Assembly (NCBI GenBank): GCA_029216955.1 | Contig: JANAVB010010791.1 | Coordinates: 3,933,934 to 3,997,933 of the forward strand | Length of the DNA stretch: 64,000 bases | Direction of reading: 5' to 3' | Source of the DNA: Iris pallida | Taxonomy: Eukaryota; Streptophyta; Magnoliopsida; Asparagales; Iridaceae | Shown here: positions 51,914 to 63,659 of the stretch, piece after piece | Layout: each line of letters begins with the position of its first letter | Numbering within the stretch: the first letter of the stretch is position 1 | Position numbers and translations under genes: made by a program | The notes under the pieces: model-generated | Databases searched by the model: none | Seen by the model: the letters and a program-made list of their open reading frames with translations, nothing else | What the model was told of the DNA's origin: nothing

Positions 51914-53145
51914 AATGGTTTGCTATTTTTGTTGGGCTTCACCGGAGGATTGCTTAATTTTTTTTGTAATTTAAGTCACTTGATTAATGATCACATTTCC
52001 AATGTGCTGAAATTTGCGTGGAAACATAAACTTATGACGTAGACTTCTAATTTTTTTCTTCCATTTATCATTGTTGAGAAATTTAAGATTCATTAGCTAA
52101 ATAGCATGTAGAGTTACAGAATTATCCAGTTTTTCTTTTATTAATAATAGGTAGACATATGGTACTTAAAAAGTAGATTATGAACATGGGTTGGACATTA
52201 GACTGCTAGAGGTAATTTACTTTGCAAGAAAAGTCCAATAAGCGATATTGATTTTGTATATTTTTTCCTCTCTACTTCAGGCCAGATTGTTTGAAGTTTA
52301 TTATCATTAATATCTTATGGAGCTTTGGTTTCTCATTAGCTTATGGACCTTGATATTCGTAATTATTTTATAGTTGCAAGATCATATTATCTAGTGTCTC
52401 TATTTCTTGAAGGGTTGTATTTTCCAGTTATTTTCTTCCTCTCTTCTTGAGTTCTTCTTTTAATTTAGTTTTCTTTTCTTTGCTGTTCGAAATTGTTTCT
52501 TAACTGACAGGCTTCCTTACCCGTAGGCCATATCGGCGCCAAAGTAAGAAAGTATGTAGCAACTTCCGATGGAGTACGGAACTGACTCACTTTCTGCTCC
52601 TATTCCTTATAATAGATCAAGCAAAGCTGAGTTTGAAATGGGTAGAACTTTCAGGAATTGGATGCATTTCAAGCTGCAGCTCGGGTACATTCTGTATTTG
52701 GATAGCAAAAGAGAGATTTATTCCTATTTTTTGGGTACATTCTGTATTTGGATATTCAATGTAATGAAGATGTTGATATGTACTCTATTTTAAGAAATGT
52801 AATAAAGATGGTGATATATAATGTTAAGTTTTTGGAATGTAATATATACTGTGCAGTATAGAGCATTATAAATATGCTAATTTGAATAGTATAAAGTGTT
52901 ATAAATGTGCTGTATTGAGCCTATACATATTATCTTTTCATAACGTTTTAAAATTGTTCTGAATTGTGCACTATGTATTAACTATTCATAACGTTTTATA
53001 GAAACTATTCATGACGGTTTTTTATAAAACTTTTAAAAAATATTTATAACACCCATTTTTATAACGGTTGCTTTAAAAAAAAGCGTCATGGTTTGTCATT
53101 AATGACGCTTTTTAGCCGTCATTAATAGGCCTTTTTGTTGTAGTG
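51914..53145. other. 3' part of the CACTA element, unidentified captured sequence
   Basis: AT-rich, with a short coding-like stretch at 52510-52690 (EYGTDSLSAPIPYN, SKAEFEMGRTFRNWMHF) after an acceptor-like CTGACAG. I do not recognise it. GGGTACATTCTGTATTTGGATA is repeated at 52684 and 52734. CACTA terminal sequence starts at about 52950. Confidence 0.4.
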
Positions 53146-53148
53146 TTA

Positions 53149-53942
53149 ATCTTAATTAATTATATAGCTTGCTTATTTATGATATTTTGCTAAGCTATAT
53201 AATTTTGGTTTACTTCACTCATCTAGCTATCTTTTCTTATTTCAATCTATATATAATATACTGGGTTACAAAAATAAGATTTGTGATTTATCTTGGTATG
53301 TTTTGTATTCTATTTTAGATATATATGCTTGCTCTCTAAAATTAGTTTGCCAAATATCGATTTAATCTTGTTCTTCGTCAAGGTGTGTGATTCAATTCTT
53401 TAATCTTCTTCCACACTAGTCATTAGTAAGCATCTCTTAAGATTATCTCATTTTTAGTCATAATTTAATCATATTATCATTTCCATCTCATTTTTATTTA
53501 TTAAATATTCTTTGAAATGAGAATGACTCTTTCCTATATTTTTATTGATTTGTAAGATTCTATTATAAATATGGATTTTGGATTTTCTCTTGATGAGATT
53601 TATTGTTGGATCATATTTATTTATTTGTTTACTTTATAAATGATCCTAATGATTAAGTAGTCATATATTATCAAATTATGTGATTATCAAGTTAATTTAT
53701 TACTCTACTTTGACTATTCATGGATTACCACATATGAGCCTTTGCTATTTTGAACTTCATTGGTTTTTCATTTAGTATTAGCAAGGTTTAATGGTACCCG
53801 TGGATAGGTACATATGTGATAAAATATACCTAGTCCATGCAAAGTAATAAATTGGTTGATTCCTTCTTAATTTGATAATCATGGACACGATATTTGATTT
53901 TTATTTTTATTTTATTTTTGAACTATATTTGTCATTCATCAT
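53149..53942. other. AT-rich non-coding stretch
   Basis: Continues the sequence left of the CACTA insertion. A short inverted repeat TTATATAGCTTGC ... GCTAAGCTATATAA lies at about 53160-53203. No gene seen. Confidence 0.4.
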
Positions 53943-55715
53943 TGTAACCACCACTTTTCTAAAATGACAGTAATTTTGAACTTTTGTAAAAATTTATCGT
54001 TTAATATTAAATAATGATTTATGGTGAATTTTAATTAATTTAAAATTATTGAATTAGTGTATTATGATTTTTGAGGTTTCGCTAGTGTAACCTTCGAACT
54101 GTTTAGCCTAGAGACTAACCATGACCTTGGAGGCCTAACCCGTGTGATTAGATTAGCTAATTACCACTTTTTAGGCTAAGGGTATTTTGGTCATTTTGTG
54201 ACTTTTGAATTATTTAGGATTTTGATTAATTGGTATATTTTAGATTATTTTAATAATTATTTAAATTGATGTATTGTGATTTTGGTCATTTTTCATATTT
54301 TAATATTTTGGGAATTTTTATATTTTAATATTGATTTTACGGGATTTGTTAAGTCGGGTTCGATTTTCATCTCGTTCCGACTTGTGTTAGTGACCCGGGT
54401 AGCTTAGACTCTAGTCGGGACCCCAAGATTAGTTAGACATGGTCCGTAAACCCCACTAATTAAGTTAGTGTCATTAGACTAATTTTACTTGCTTAGAATG
54501 GTTAAATTAGAGACTTAAACTTGACCTTTTTGACCACAAACCTTGTCATGACTTAAGTTGACCCAAAGGAGACTTTTAGGGGCATCTTGGACATTTCACA
54601 TAGGCCCATTAGGGCATTATGGACAGCCACCTATAGGGGGAGAGGTGTTCCTCTCTTTCATTTCATACTTGCCTCTTTTTTCCCCCAAATTTGTTCTTCC
54701 CCAAACTTGAGAGCTTCTCTCTTGATTTTGATCTCCAAATCCCTCCATTCTTCTTCCAATCTTCCATCATTTCTTTTCATTCAACCAAGGAGGAGGTGCT
54801 AGCAAGGATTGGAAGCAAGGAGCAAGGAAGGGTGTCCATTTTGGAGGAGCTTTCGTGTCGGAACCGTGTCATTTGAGTGTATCATTGGGATCCTACTTCC
54901 AATAGGTATAACCATCTCTCTATTTCAATTTTCCTTGCATTTTAGTTAGATTTGAATCCATAGGATCCACCCCCATGCATGTACAACCATTAGATTTTAA
55001 TTTGAGGCATTTTGGAGTCCTCTTTAGGAAGTTTGAATATGTTTTGGTGTCCTACTTGTGGAGTTTCTAATATAGGACACCCCATGTGTTTGTGTTTATG
55101 CAAATATACTATTTTGTGGTTTAATTTCAGTTTTAGGATGGTTAGAGAGTGGATTGATCTTATTTAGGATGGTTAGAATAAGTTTTATTTAGATAGATAT
55201 GTTGGTATCCAAGTACCTTGGCCTACATGTGTTTCTTTTGTCCAAAATAACCCAAATTTGTCATAATTTTTATCCACGTTTTTAGTAGCCAGAGCAACTT
55301 AGAAATGCCATAACTCCTAGCTCAAGACTCCGATTAATCTTTCGTTTTTTTTACACAAAAGCGTATCGAAGTTAGCTTTCCAAATATATATTTTAATAAG
55401 CCAAATTCGTTCTAGAACTTTCTGTAGAATTGTTTGAGTGTCAGCTGTACGAAAGACGAATGCGTTTTGGTGTTTTCACGATTCCGGGAGCTTTCGGACA
55501 CGAAAATGCGATCCGTTTGAAGTTTCAGAAAGCTAACATGAAGAGCTACAACATATTTTAATCCTAGAATTTAGTGAAGGCCCAATTGGTACAGTATTGG
55601 GTTTAAATTAAAGAGTGACTATACTAATAGACATTTTGTGTATCCTATGAGCCTATGTAGTATGGATATCATGTGAATGTAGGTATCATAGGTTGTCAAG
55701 AATATGTATGATATA

Positions 55716-55720
<5 letters not shown>

Positions 55721-55789
<69 letters not shown>
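55721..55789. repeat. (TA)n tract, left side of retroposon
   Basis: About 69 bp of TA after TATAGTACA, part of the duplicated target site of the retroposon that follows. Confidence 0.9.
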
Positions 55790-55805
<16 letters not shown>

Positions 55806-57496
55806 CAAACAGCATTTTATTGAATAATAAAGGTGGCTCTTAACGAGCAGTACAGGTGCCAGGGTCCAACACACACAAAAAAAGCCCTGTAGTACAAAGT
55901 GGAAAATATATAAGGGTAAATTTTGAAATTTCGAAAAATTTTGAAATTTGAAAATTGGGAGGGTCCTGACAATTCACGAAATGAGCTGGTGTGGGCGCTC
56001 GGCCCTAGGCGGGGTACACTGCCAGAGAGGTGATGTATTTTTTTTTTGGATTCAAATTTTGAAAGAAAATCAAAATTTGAAATTCGCTCCATGCGCGCGT
56101 CCCGAGAACGCTGTAGGGAGTGGGAGGGCACGTGGCCCTAGGGGGCGTGGGTGAGCGCGGGGCCCAAGGGGGAGGGAGGACGCGGGTCCTGAGGAGCAGG
56201 CGCGTAGCTCGGAGCGCAGCGTGTGGCGCGAGGGAGAGGGCGGCACGAGGGGCCTCGGGCCCCCCGGCGGGGCGCTGGGCGGGGGCGAGGCGACGAGGGA
56301 GGCGGTGGCAGAGAGCGCCGGCGGAGGGGGCCAACCGCTCGGAGGAGGAGGGGGTCAACAGCTCGACCTCCGGGGGGAGGGAGCGAGCGGGGAGCGGACG
56401 GGGGATGGCCTCCGGGCGGAGGGAGGTAGGGGGGAGAGGGAGGTGCTGGGGGAACGCCGAGAGTAGGGCTCCGGCGGGGGAGGGAGGGGGGGAAGAGGGA
56501 AGCCTCAGGTGTCGGAGGGGGGGGGGCCAGCCGACGGCGGGGCACGCACACACCTGGGGGGAGACAAGGGGGGTGCTCGGTGGCGGGGGCCGCTCAACGG
56601 CAAGGAGGGGGGGTCTCGAGCATGAGCCGGAGCGATCTCCGTAGCCCGGAGGGAGGCTGGAAAGTGGCCAGGGGAGGGAGCGACGGGGACGGCGTCGCAC
56701 GGCCAACCGGCAGCGAGAAAGGAGGGGGGGAGCGCTCCGCAGGGCATCGCGGGGCCACGAGCGTCCAAGGCAGCTCAGCCTTGAGAGCTCCTGAGGGAGA
56801 AGGAACTGCTGACGAGGGAGGCGCAAGGGCGCCGGGGAGCGCCAGGGGTAGGGGAGCCGAAGGCGGGAGAGGAGGAGGAGCCAGCGGCGAAGGCCCCGCG
56901 GAGCCATCGGCGAAGGCAGGGGAGTCACCTAGGCCGTCGGGGGCCGGAGCGACCAGGGGGGGAGGGATGGGCCGCTGCAGGAGGGGAGCGGCTGGGGGGC
57001 ACGACGGGGAGGCGAAGACCGTCGACTGGGGAGGGGGAGGCCTGGCAGGAGGGACGATGGGAAGGAGGGCCGTCGGGGGGAGAGGATGCGGGCCTGGCGG
57101 AGCCAGGCACGGCGCCGGCTTGGGTCCAAGGAGAGAGGAAGACGGGGGGCCTCCAAGGGGGGAGGGCGGAGGAGCGGACTCCCGACTCGGGACCCGAGGA
57201 CGTCGGTGCCGCCGAGGGCGACGGCGACGTCGATGGTGGGGAAGGGTGGGAAGAAGTGGGGGAGGAAGGCCGATGGGGGCACTCCGGCAAGGGGGACTCC
57301 TCATAAAAGTAGGGGGAGCGGTCCTCCGCTGGAGCTCGGCCAACCGGCGAGTGGCGGGAGGGGACCTCCACGGGAGAAGACGGTCGGCGACGCAGCTGGG
57401 CCCAGGAAGCCGACCGGCCCTGGTATCCCGACCACCAGGAAAAGGGGGAGGGGGTTGGCGAGCAAGGGGGCTCCAGCCGAACCCATCTAAAAAATC
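55790..57496 (-). mobile_element. GC-rich poly(A) retroposon inserted in the 5' LTR
   Basis: About 1.7 kb on the minus strand. On that strand it starts at about 57496 (GATTTTTTAGATGGGTTCGG), is GC-rich and Pro/Arg/Ser-coding in several frames to about 56100, then has an AT-rich 3' UTR with TTATTATTCAATAAAATGC and a poly(A) of about 16 at 55805-55790. TATAGTACA followed by TA repeats is present on both sides (55712 and 57497), a target duplication that includes the TA tract. The 3' LTR of the same host element lacks the insert at the matching place (about 63580-63650). It may be an internally deleted LINE, a non-autonomous LINE derivative or a processed transcript. No reverse transcriptase is present, and no single frame is convincing as a gene. 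Confidence 0.8.
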
Positions 57497-57500
57497 TATA

Positions 57501-57505
<5 letters not shown>

Positions 57506-57584
<79 letters not shown>

Positions 57585-57586
57585 TA
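57506..57586. repeat. (TA)n tract, right side of retroposon
   Basis: About 80 bp of TA after TATAGTACA; the right copy of the duplicated target. Confidence 0.9.
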
Positions 57587-58289
57587 TTGTTAGGTAATAT
57601 ATGTTAGTATAGTGTGTGTGTTTGATTGAGATAAGGATGTATGTGGTTCGTGGAGAGAAGTGAGATTGATAGAGGATATGTGCTAGTGTGTGTTTGATGT
57701 TGTATATATGGTAGTGTAGTGTGTGTGTTGTGAAGGTGAGAGAGTTGGGAGGATCATGCCATCCTATTTGACTTGAGGCTAGTGTGGTTTGTTGAGTAAT
57801 TTGTATTTTGGTTGAGTGATAGTATGTTTGTATGTAGATGTGTGTAGGTGTGTTAGAAGAGAGGGGGGGGGGGGGGGGTGGATTTGGTATATGTGTTTGT
57901 GTGTGTGTTAGTATTAGAGTGGAGATGAATTTAAATGTTGTATGTATGGATATGTTAGTATATTAGTAGTTATGTTAGAATCTATGTAGAGGTTAGAGAT
58001 ATCTTAGAAGTTAGATAGTGATATCTTGTATAAGTTAGATAATTAGTTGTGTTAGTCTATGTTATTGTTAGTTAGAGATGACATATATTAGTTGGGTAGA
58101 GTTAGAGATGGATATATATACATATATGTTATGGTTAGATATTAGTTAGTGGATGTTAGTTGTGTTAGGTTTCTAAGTTAGAATAGATGGTTAGAAGTTA
58201 TATGTTAGAGTTGGTTAGTATCGTGTATTAGAGGTATAAGTTAGGATATAGAGCGATATCTTGAGATACCATAGTGGTATCTTAGGATT

Positions 58290-58560
58290 TTTTGGTTATT
58301 TGCCTAGTACCTTAAGGTAATATATTTACCTACAAGGTAAAGGGAACTTACCTACAAGGTAGAGGGGGTTTACTTTATACTAAGGTATTAGCTACTAAGG
58401 TATTGTCTATCTAATATTTAGGGTGAATGGTTAGAGGCTAGATATTTAAAGTATTAGTATTAGAGGTTAAGGTATTAGTTTCCAACCAAGGTAACGGTTT
58501 ATCTTACCTTAAGGTAATGGGTTTACCTTATTACAAGGTAAGGTATTGGATTTACCTAGA
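58290..58560. repeat. AAGGTA / TACCTT palindrome cluster
   Basis: Many copies of AAGGTA and its reverse complement, including full palindromes TACCTTAAGGTA (58310 and 58506) and nested pairs TTTACCTACAAGGTAAA. A similar mix of GATATCTTGAGATACC and GGTATCTTAGGAT lies just upstream. Confidence 0.8.
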
Positions 58561-58926
58561 TAACTAAGGTTAGATATCTAAGTTATTGGTTAGCTAGTAG
58601 CTTATGATGGATATTAGATATCTAAAATTGGTATCTTGGTAGTTAAGGTATTTATACCTAAGGTATTGGGTTTTCAACTAAGGTATTGATATTAGGATAT
58701 CAATAGGGCTAAGGTATATAGTATCTTGGGATAAGATATAAGTTGGTATCTTACTAGTATCTAGTATCTACGTTAGTTGTCTTAAGATGTAGATGAATGG
58801 GTATCCTAAGATACAAATCAGTATCTTAGAGGGTAAAAGTAGGATTTTGGGGTAAAGTCTAAGAAGGGGTTTTGATTGTTAAGATGGGATTAGAAATAGG
58901 TTGTCTTGGTAGGTAATGGTTAGATA

Positions 58927-59190
58927 AGGGTAGTTTAGTCTAGTTTTGACCCCCGTTGACCAAGAGTTGACTTTTTGACCAAAGTCAACTACGAGTCAAC
59001 ACATTACCTAAAATTGACCCAAAACCAAACCAGAGTTGACCAGTTGACTAAAGTCAACTATTAGTCAACATTTGTCTACTTTGACGTAGGTTTAACCTAG
59101 AGTTGACCAGAGTTGACTAGTTGACCAAAAGTCAACTGTAAGTCAACCCTTGACCCAAATTGACCTAGTTTGACTTGGATTGACTTCCTG
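58927..59190. promoter_or_regulatory. Dense TTGAC (W-box core) cluster in the LTR
   Basis: I count about 15 TTGAC and 6 GTCAA cores in roughly 250 bp, many as TTGACC or TTGACT and several in inverted pairs such as TTGACCAAAGTCAA. TTGAC(C/T) is the core bound by WRKY transcription factors, so the cluster could make the LTR promoter responsive to stress or defence signals. That role is inference. The matching part of the 3' LTR is outside the window. Confidence 0.6.
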
Positions 59191-60786
59191 TAACCTAGTT
59201 TGTTCTAGTGCGTCTCTGTGTGACCTAGTTTGGCTCAGTATGACCTAGTTTGACCTAGTTTGGCTTAGACTTGCATATCATGACTTGATTAGCTTTTCTT
59301 TCATTTTTAAACCCTGTTTTGACTTATAGTATCTCATCTTTAGGTCTGTGACTTCACTGAGCATCTGTTCACCTTATCAGCTCAGGACCACAGGCGAGTA
59401 CATTCATTGATAGTTTTTATTGTCTTGATATCTGCTATATCCGATTCAGTTGTAGTATCTTACTTGATTTCTAACACGATGGTTCACGGACTAGTATATG
59501 TCGGATCCTATCATGAGATGTTGTTCCTGGATTACTTGGTATATTGGTACATGACTCGACTTGTTACTTATACTTGTATAGACATAGACTTGGGAGCGGG
59601 CTGGCCCCCTGTTCTTGAGTCTCGTATCATGACGTGTCTTGTCTCGATCCATTATACTATTCGGGGATGGAGAGTTATTAGTGATTGTGTGATCAAAATT
59701 CCTACTTGTTCCTCATACTTGTACTTGTTACTTGTTCATAGCTATACCCTCGCTCACGACGGGTAAAGCCTGACCCCACTTTCATAACTTTCCATGGTGG
59801 CCGGCCTGATCCTGCTCCATTGTACACTTGTTCATAGCCGGTCAGATGGAAAGTCTGATCATGTTTCCCAAGCCGATCACATAACGTACTAATAATTCAA
59901 GGCACATTTTATATTTATTTATTATAGGAGGCTAAGTTCTGTTTAGGAGAAGGATTACAAACCCGATCCTTGTTTGGTTTACGGGTTGTAACTTAGTTTT
60001 CGAATAGTTCCCAAGTCATCTTATAAATTGTCGTCCTATACAGTACTCACATCCTGTTATATATATTTCCTGTTGATTTTGTCTTGTATTTCACATGTTC
60101 TATATGCTCTTGTGCTATACCCTGATTGGAGGCTAGGTTCTGTTCGGGAGAAGGGTTACAACCCCGGTCCTTGTTTGGTTTACGGGTTGTAACTTGGCTT
60201 TCGAATGGCTCCCAAGTCATCCTATATCTTTGTCTTGTATTTCATTATACTGTCTCTTATAGAACTGTTGTTTGTGTTTGTACTTGCTTATTTTCCTGAC
60301 AGGATACCGTTGATATATTACAGATGATTCTGAGGCAGACTGCTCGACCTACTATGGGGTCGGAGGAGATAGAGACCTAGGCCAGGGCTTTGACCTGGCA
60401 GCTGAGACACTAGATGTTGCACCCCTTGTCTAGTATAGCTTAGTTAGGCTTTCCTGGACTGCGATCCAGCTAGTACTTTCATACTTAGTATTTTATATTA
60501 TATTTTGAGTTTCTGTGACGTGTTTATATATCTGAGCTTATGTTGGATCTTGAACTCTTTTCTAGTTTTCCCTTATATCATATTTCCATTTCGTGCTACC
60601 TATCCTAATTTGTCTTGTGATTGAGTTATGCCATATTATACCTCCGTGCGGAGATGACAGGTACCCTTATATTTTTTCTAGTTATAGTATTTATAGATGA
60701 CCTATACAGCGTTCTACCGCCGATTCTGCGGCGTAGGCTGGACGTACCCACGTTCTGGTGCCCTTTCTCAGGGTACGGTCGTGACA

Positions 60787-61807
60787 TATTTTTGTGGTGG
60801 CCTATGCAGGTCAGAAGTCGCAATTAGTGCGATGTCGTAGTGGTGCTCGACTTAGAGTACTGCTACGAGCCTGCTATAGGTTTAGAAGATATAGGCTATA
60901 GGGTAAGGTTACTCAATCACAGTTAGGACTACTTGAGAAGATTCCTGGGATGACCCTTGAGAATCTTATTATAAACTATCTCGAAATTCGATTCTGACAG
61001 TTTCTGTCTACTTCTTTGTTCATCGTTGAATTTGATTCTTGGTATTCATTATTGACTTAATTTTCTACCAAGATAACATTATGGGTTAGGTTGCCTCAGT
61101 CATAGAATCTAGAGTCTTCTACAGCCATATTAGCTGGTTTGGCGATGAGATAGAGTCTGATTTTGGATATATTTCTCGGGTGTGGAAATTTAAAGTTTTC
61201 GCAGCCAAGCTAGCGGCAGTGCAAAAATTTTAAATACCATGATTCTAGAGGTATGTACATTAGTTGTAGACTCTATGGATTATCGTAGCCATACTTACTG
61301 GTGTGACGAAGATTCTGGTAACATGGTTCTGGATAGACGGGTATGATTATCAGATTGCAGAATAGATACCATATAGATGGTGCCCTATTATAATGGAGTA
61401 GAATATCAGTATGGATATTACTTGAGTATCATGTATTAGATAAAGGGAGCTAGGCCACTTGTAGTGCAGCACCGTGCCCCGCACCATCAGAGGGATATAC
61501 CCCAGAGGGGTAGGGCTTTTGTGCTGACAGTCGAGTAGACCGATGCTACGGGTGACGGGTTAGCAGGTCTTTCTTTCCTGTTCTTCTTTCCATCTTGTTG
61601 TGTTGTTCCATTAGTAACTGTTATGATATTTTATGCTGTGATAGATAGTATAGTGACCCTGATCAAGACCATGATATCAAGAACAGTAGGACCATAATTT
61701 GCATGTTTTAGATATAGTTTTTTTGACCTTGATTGTTGGGGGTTTAACCTAGAAGGAGTACGACCATCTTAATTTCGAGGACGAAATTTTTCTAAGGAGG
61801 GTAGATT
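60787..61807 (+). other. Internal region of the LARD-like element
   Basis: About 1.0 kb without a significant frame. The 5' end TTTTTGTGGTGGCCTATGCA is the counterpart of TTTTAGTGGTGGCCCATGCA at 29344 in the young element and presumably contains the primer-binding site. It does not fit the usual Met-tRNA sequence and I cannot assign the tRNA. The 3' end is the polypurine tract AAGGAGGGTAGATT. Confidence 0.75.
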
Positions 61808-63577
61808 TGTAACCACCACTTTTCTAAAATGAGGGTAATTTTGAACTTTTGTAAAAATCTATCGTTTAATATTAAATAATGATTTATGGTGAATTTTAAT
61901 TAATTTAAAATTATTGAATTAGTGTATTGTGATTTTTGATATTTTGCTAGTGTAACCTTAGAACTGTTTAGCCTAAAGACTAACCATGACCTTGGAGGCC
62001 TAACCCGTGTGATTAGATTAGCTAATTACCACTTTTTAGGCTAAGGGTATTTTGGTCATTTTGTGACTTTTGAATTATTTAGGATTTTGATTAATTGGTA
62101 TATTTTAGATTATTTTAATAATTATTTAAATTGATGTATTATGATTTTGGTCATTTTTTATATTTTAATATTTTGGGAATTTTTATATTTTAATATTGAT
62201 TTTAAGGGATTTGTTAAGTCGGGTTCGATTTTCATCTCGTCCCGACTTGTGTTAGTGACCCGGGTAGCTTAGACTCTAGTCGGTACCCCAAGATTAGGTA
62301 GACATGGTCTGTAAACCCCACTAATTAAGTTAGTGTCATTGGACTAATTCTACTTGCTTAGAATGGTTAAATTAGATGCTTAAACTTGACCTTTTTGACC
62401 ACAAATCTTGTCATGACTTAAGTTGACCCAAATGAGACTTGTAGGGGCATCTTGGACATTTCACATAGGCCCATTAGGGCATTATGGACAGCCACCTATA
62501 GGGGGAGAGGTGTCCCTCTCTTTCATTTCATACTTGCCTCTTTTTTTCCCCAAATTTGTTCTTTCCCAAACTTGAGAGCTTCCCTTTTGATTTTGATCTC
62601 CAAATCCCTCCATTCTTCTTCCAATCTTCCATCATTTCTTCTCATTCAACCAAGGCGGAGGTGCTAGCAAGGATTGGGAGCAAGGAGCAAGGAAGGGTGT
62701 CCATTTTGGAGGAGCTTTCGTGTCGGAACCGTATCATTTGAGTATATCATTGGGATCCTACTTCCAATAGGTATAACCATCTCTCTATTTCAATTTTTCT
62801 TACATTTTAGTTAGATTTGAATCCATAGGATCCACCCCCATGCATGTACAACCATTAGATTTTAATTTGAGGCTCTTTGGAGTCCTCTTTAGGAAGTTTG
62901 AATAGGTTTGATGTCCTACTTGTGGAGTTTCCAATATAGGACATCCCATGTGTTTGTGTTTATGCAAATAGGCTATTTTGTGGTTTAATTTCAGTTTTAG
63001 GATGGTTAGAGAGTAGATTGATCTTAGTTAGGATGGTTAGAATAAGTTTTATTTAGATAGCTATGTTGGTATCCAAGTATCTTGGCCTACATGTGTTTCT
63101 TTTGTCCAAAATAACCCAAATTCGTCATAATTTTTATTCACATTTTTTGTAGCCAGAGCAACTTAGAAATGCCATTACTCCTAGCTCAAGACTCCGATTA
63201 ATCTTCTGTTTTTAAAAAAAAAGCGTATTGAAGTTAGCTTTCCAAATATATATTTTAATAAGCCAAATTCGTTCTAGAACTTTCTGTAGAATTGTTTGAG
63301 TGTTAGCTGTACGAAAGACGAATGCGTTTCGGTGTTTTTGCGATTCCGGGAGCTTTCGAACACGAAAATGCGATCCGTTTGAAGTTTCGAAATGCTAACA
63401 CGAAGAGCTACAACATACTTTAATCCTAGAATTTAGTGAAGGCCCAATTGGTGCAGTATTGGTTTTAAGTAGAAGAGTGACTATACGACATAGATATTTT
63501 GTGTATCCTATGAGCCTATGTAGTATGGATATCATGTGAATGTAGGTATCATAGGTTGTCAAGTATATGTATGATAT

Positions 63578-63659
<82 letters not shown>

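Larger units (their letters stand above)
49514..53145. mobile_element. Non-autonomous CACTA element carrying host gene pieces (Pack-CACTA type)
   Basis: 3632 bp. The right end is, in reverse complement, CACTACAACAAAAAGGCC then TATTAATGACG. The left end is CAATACAACAAAAAGGCC then TATTAATAATG, with one change in the CACTA motif. It is flanked by the 3-bp duplication TTA (49511-49513 and 53146-53148), as expected for CACTA transposons. Subterminal regions repeat AACG(C/T)TT and ATTAATGACG-like phrases in both orientations. There are no transposase genes. The interior holds captured host sequence, including ATP11 exons and introns, so it depends on another CACTA element for movement. Confidence 0.93.
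53943..60786 (+). repeat. 5' LTR of the LARD-like element
   Basis: TGTAACCACC ... CAGGGTACGGTCGTGACA. Holds, in order, a leader-like region with two small non-conserved ORFs (54587-54876), the inserted retroposon with flanking TA tracts (55712-57590), a GT-rich low-complexity stretch, AAGGTA palindromes (58290-58560), a TTGAC cluster (58927-59190), and two copies of a GTTCTGTT(C/T)(A/G)GGAGAAGG block (59937, 60138). Confidence 0.82.

Noticed and set aside
54587..54876. Small frames conserved between the two LTR copies (also at 62452-62741)
   Set aside because: They are alike because the LTRs are copies. They carry the same number of changes as the surrounding sequence and no domain.
56120..57593. 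Several long overlapping frames on both strands
   Set aside because: High GC makes stops rare, and the plus and minus frames are equally long. Poly(A) and target duplication show a minus-strand retroposon, but no frame can be chosen with confidence.
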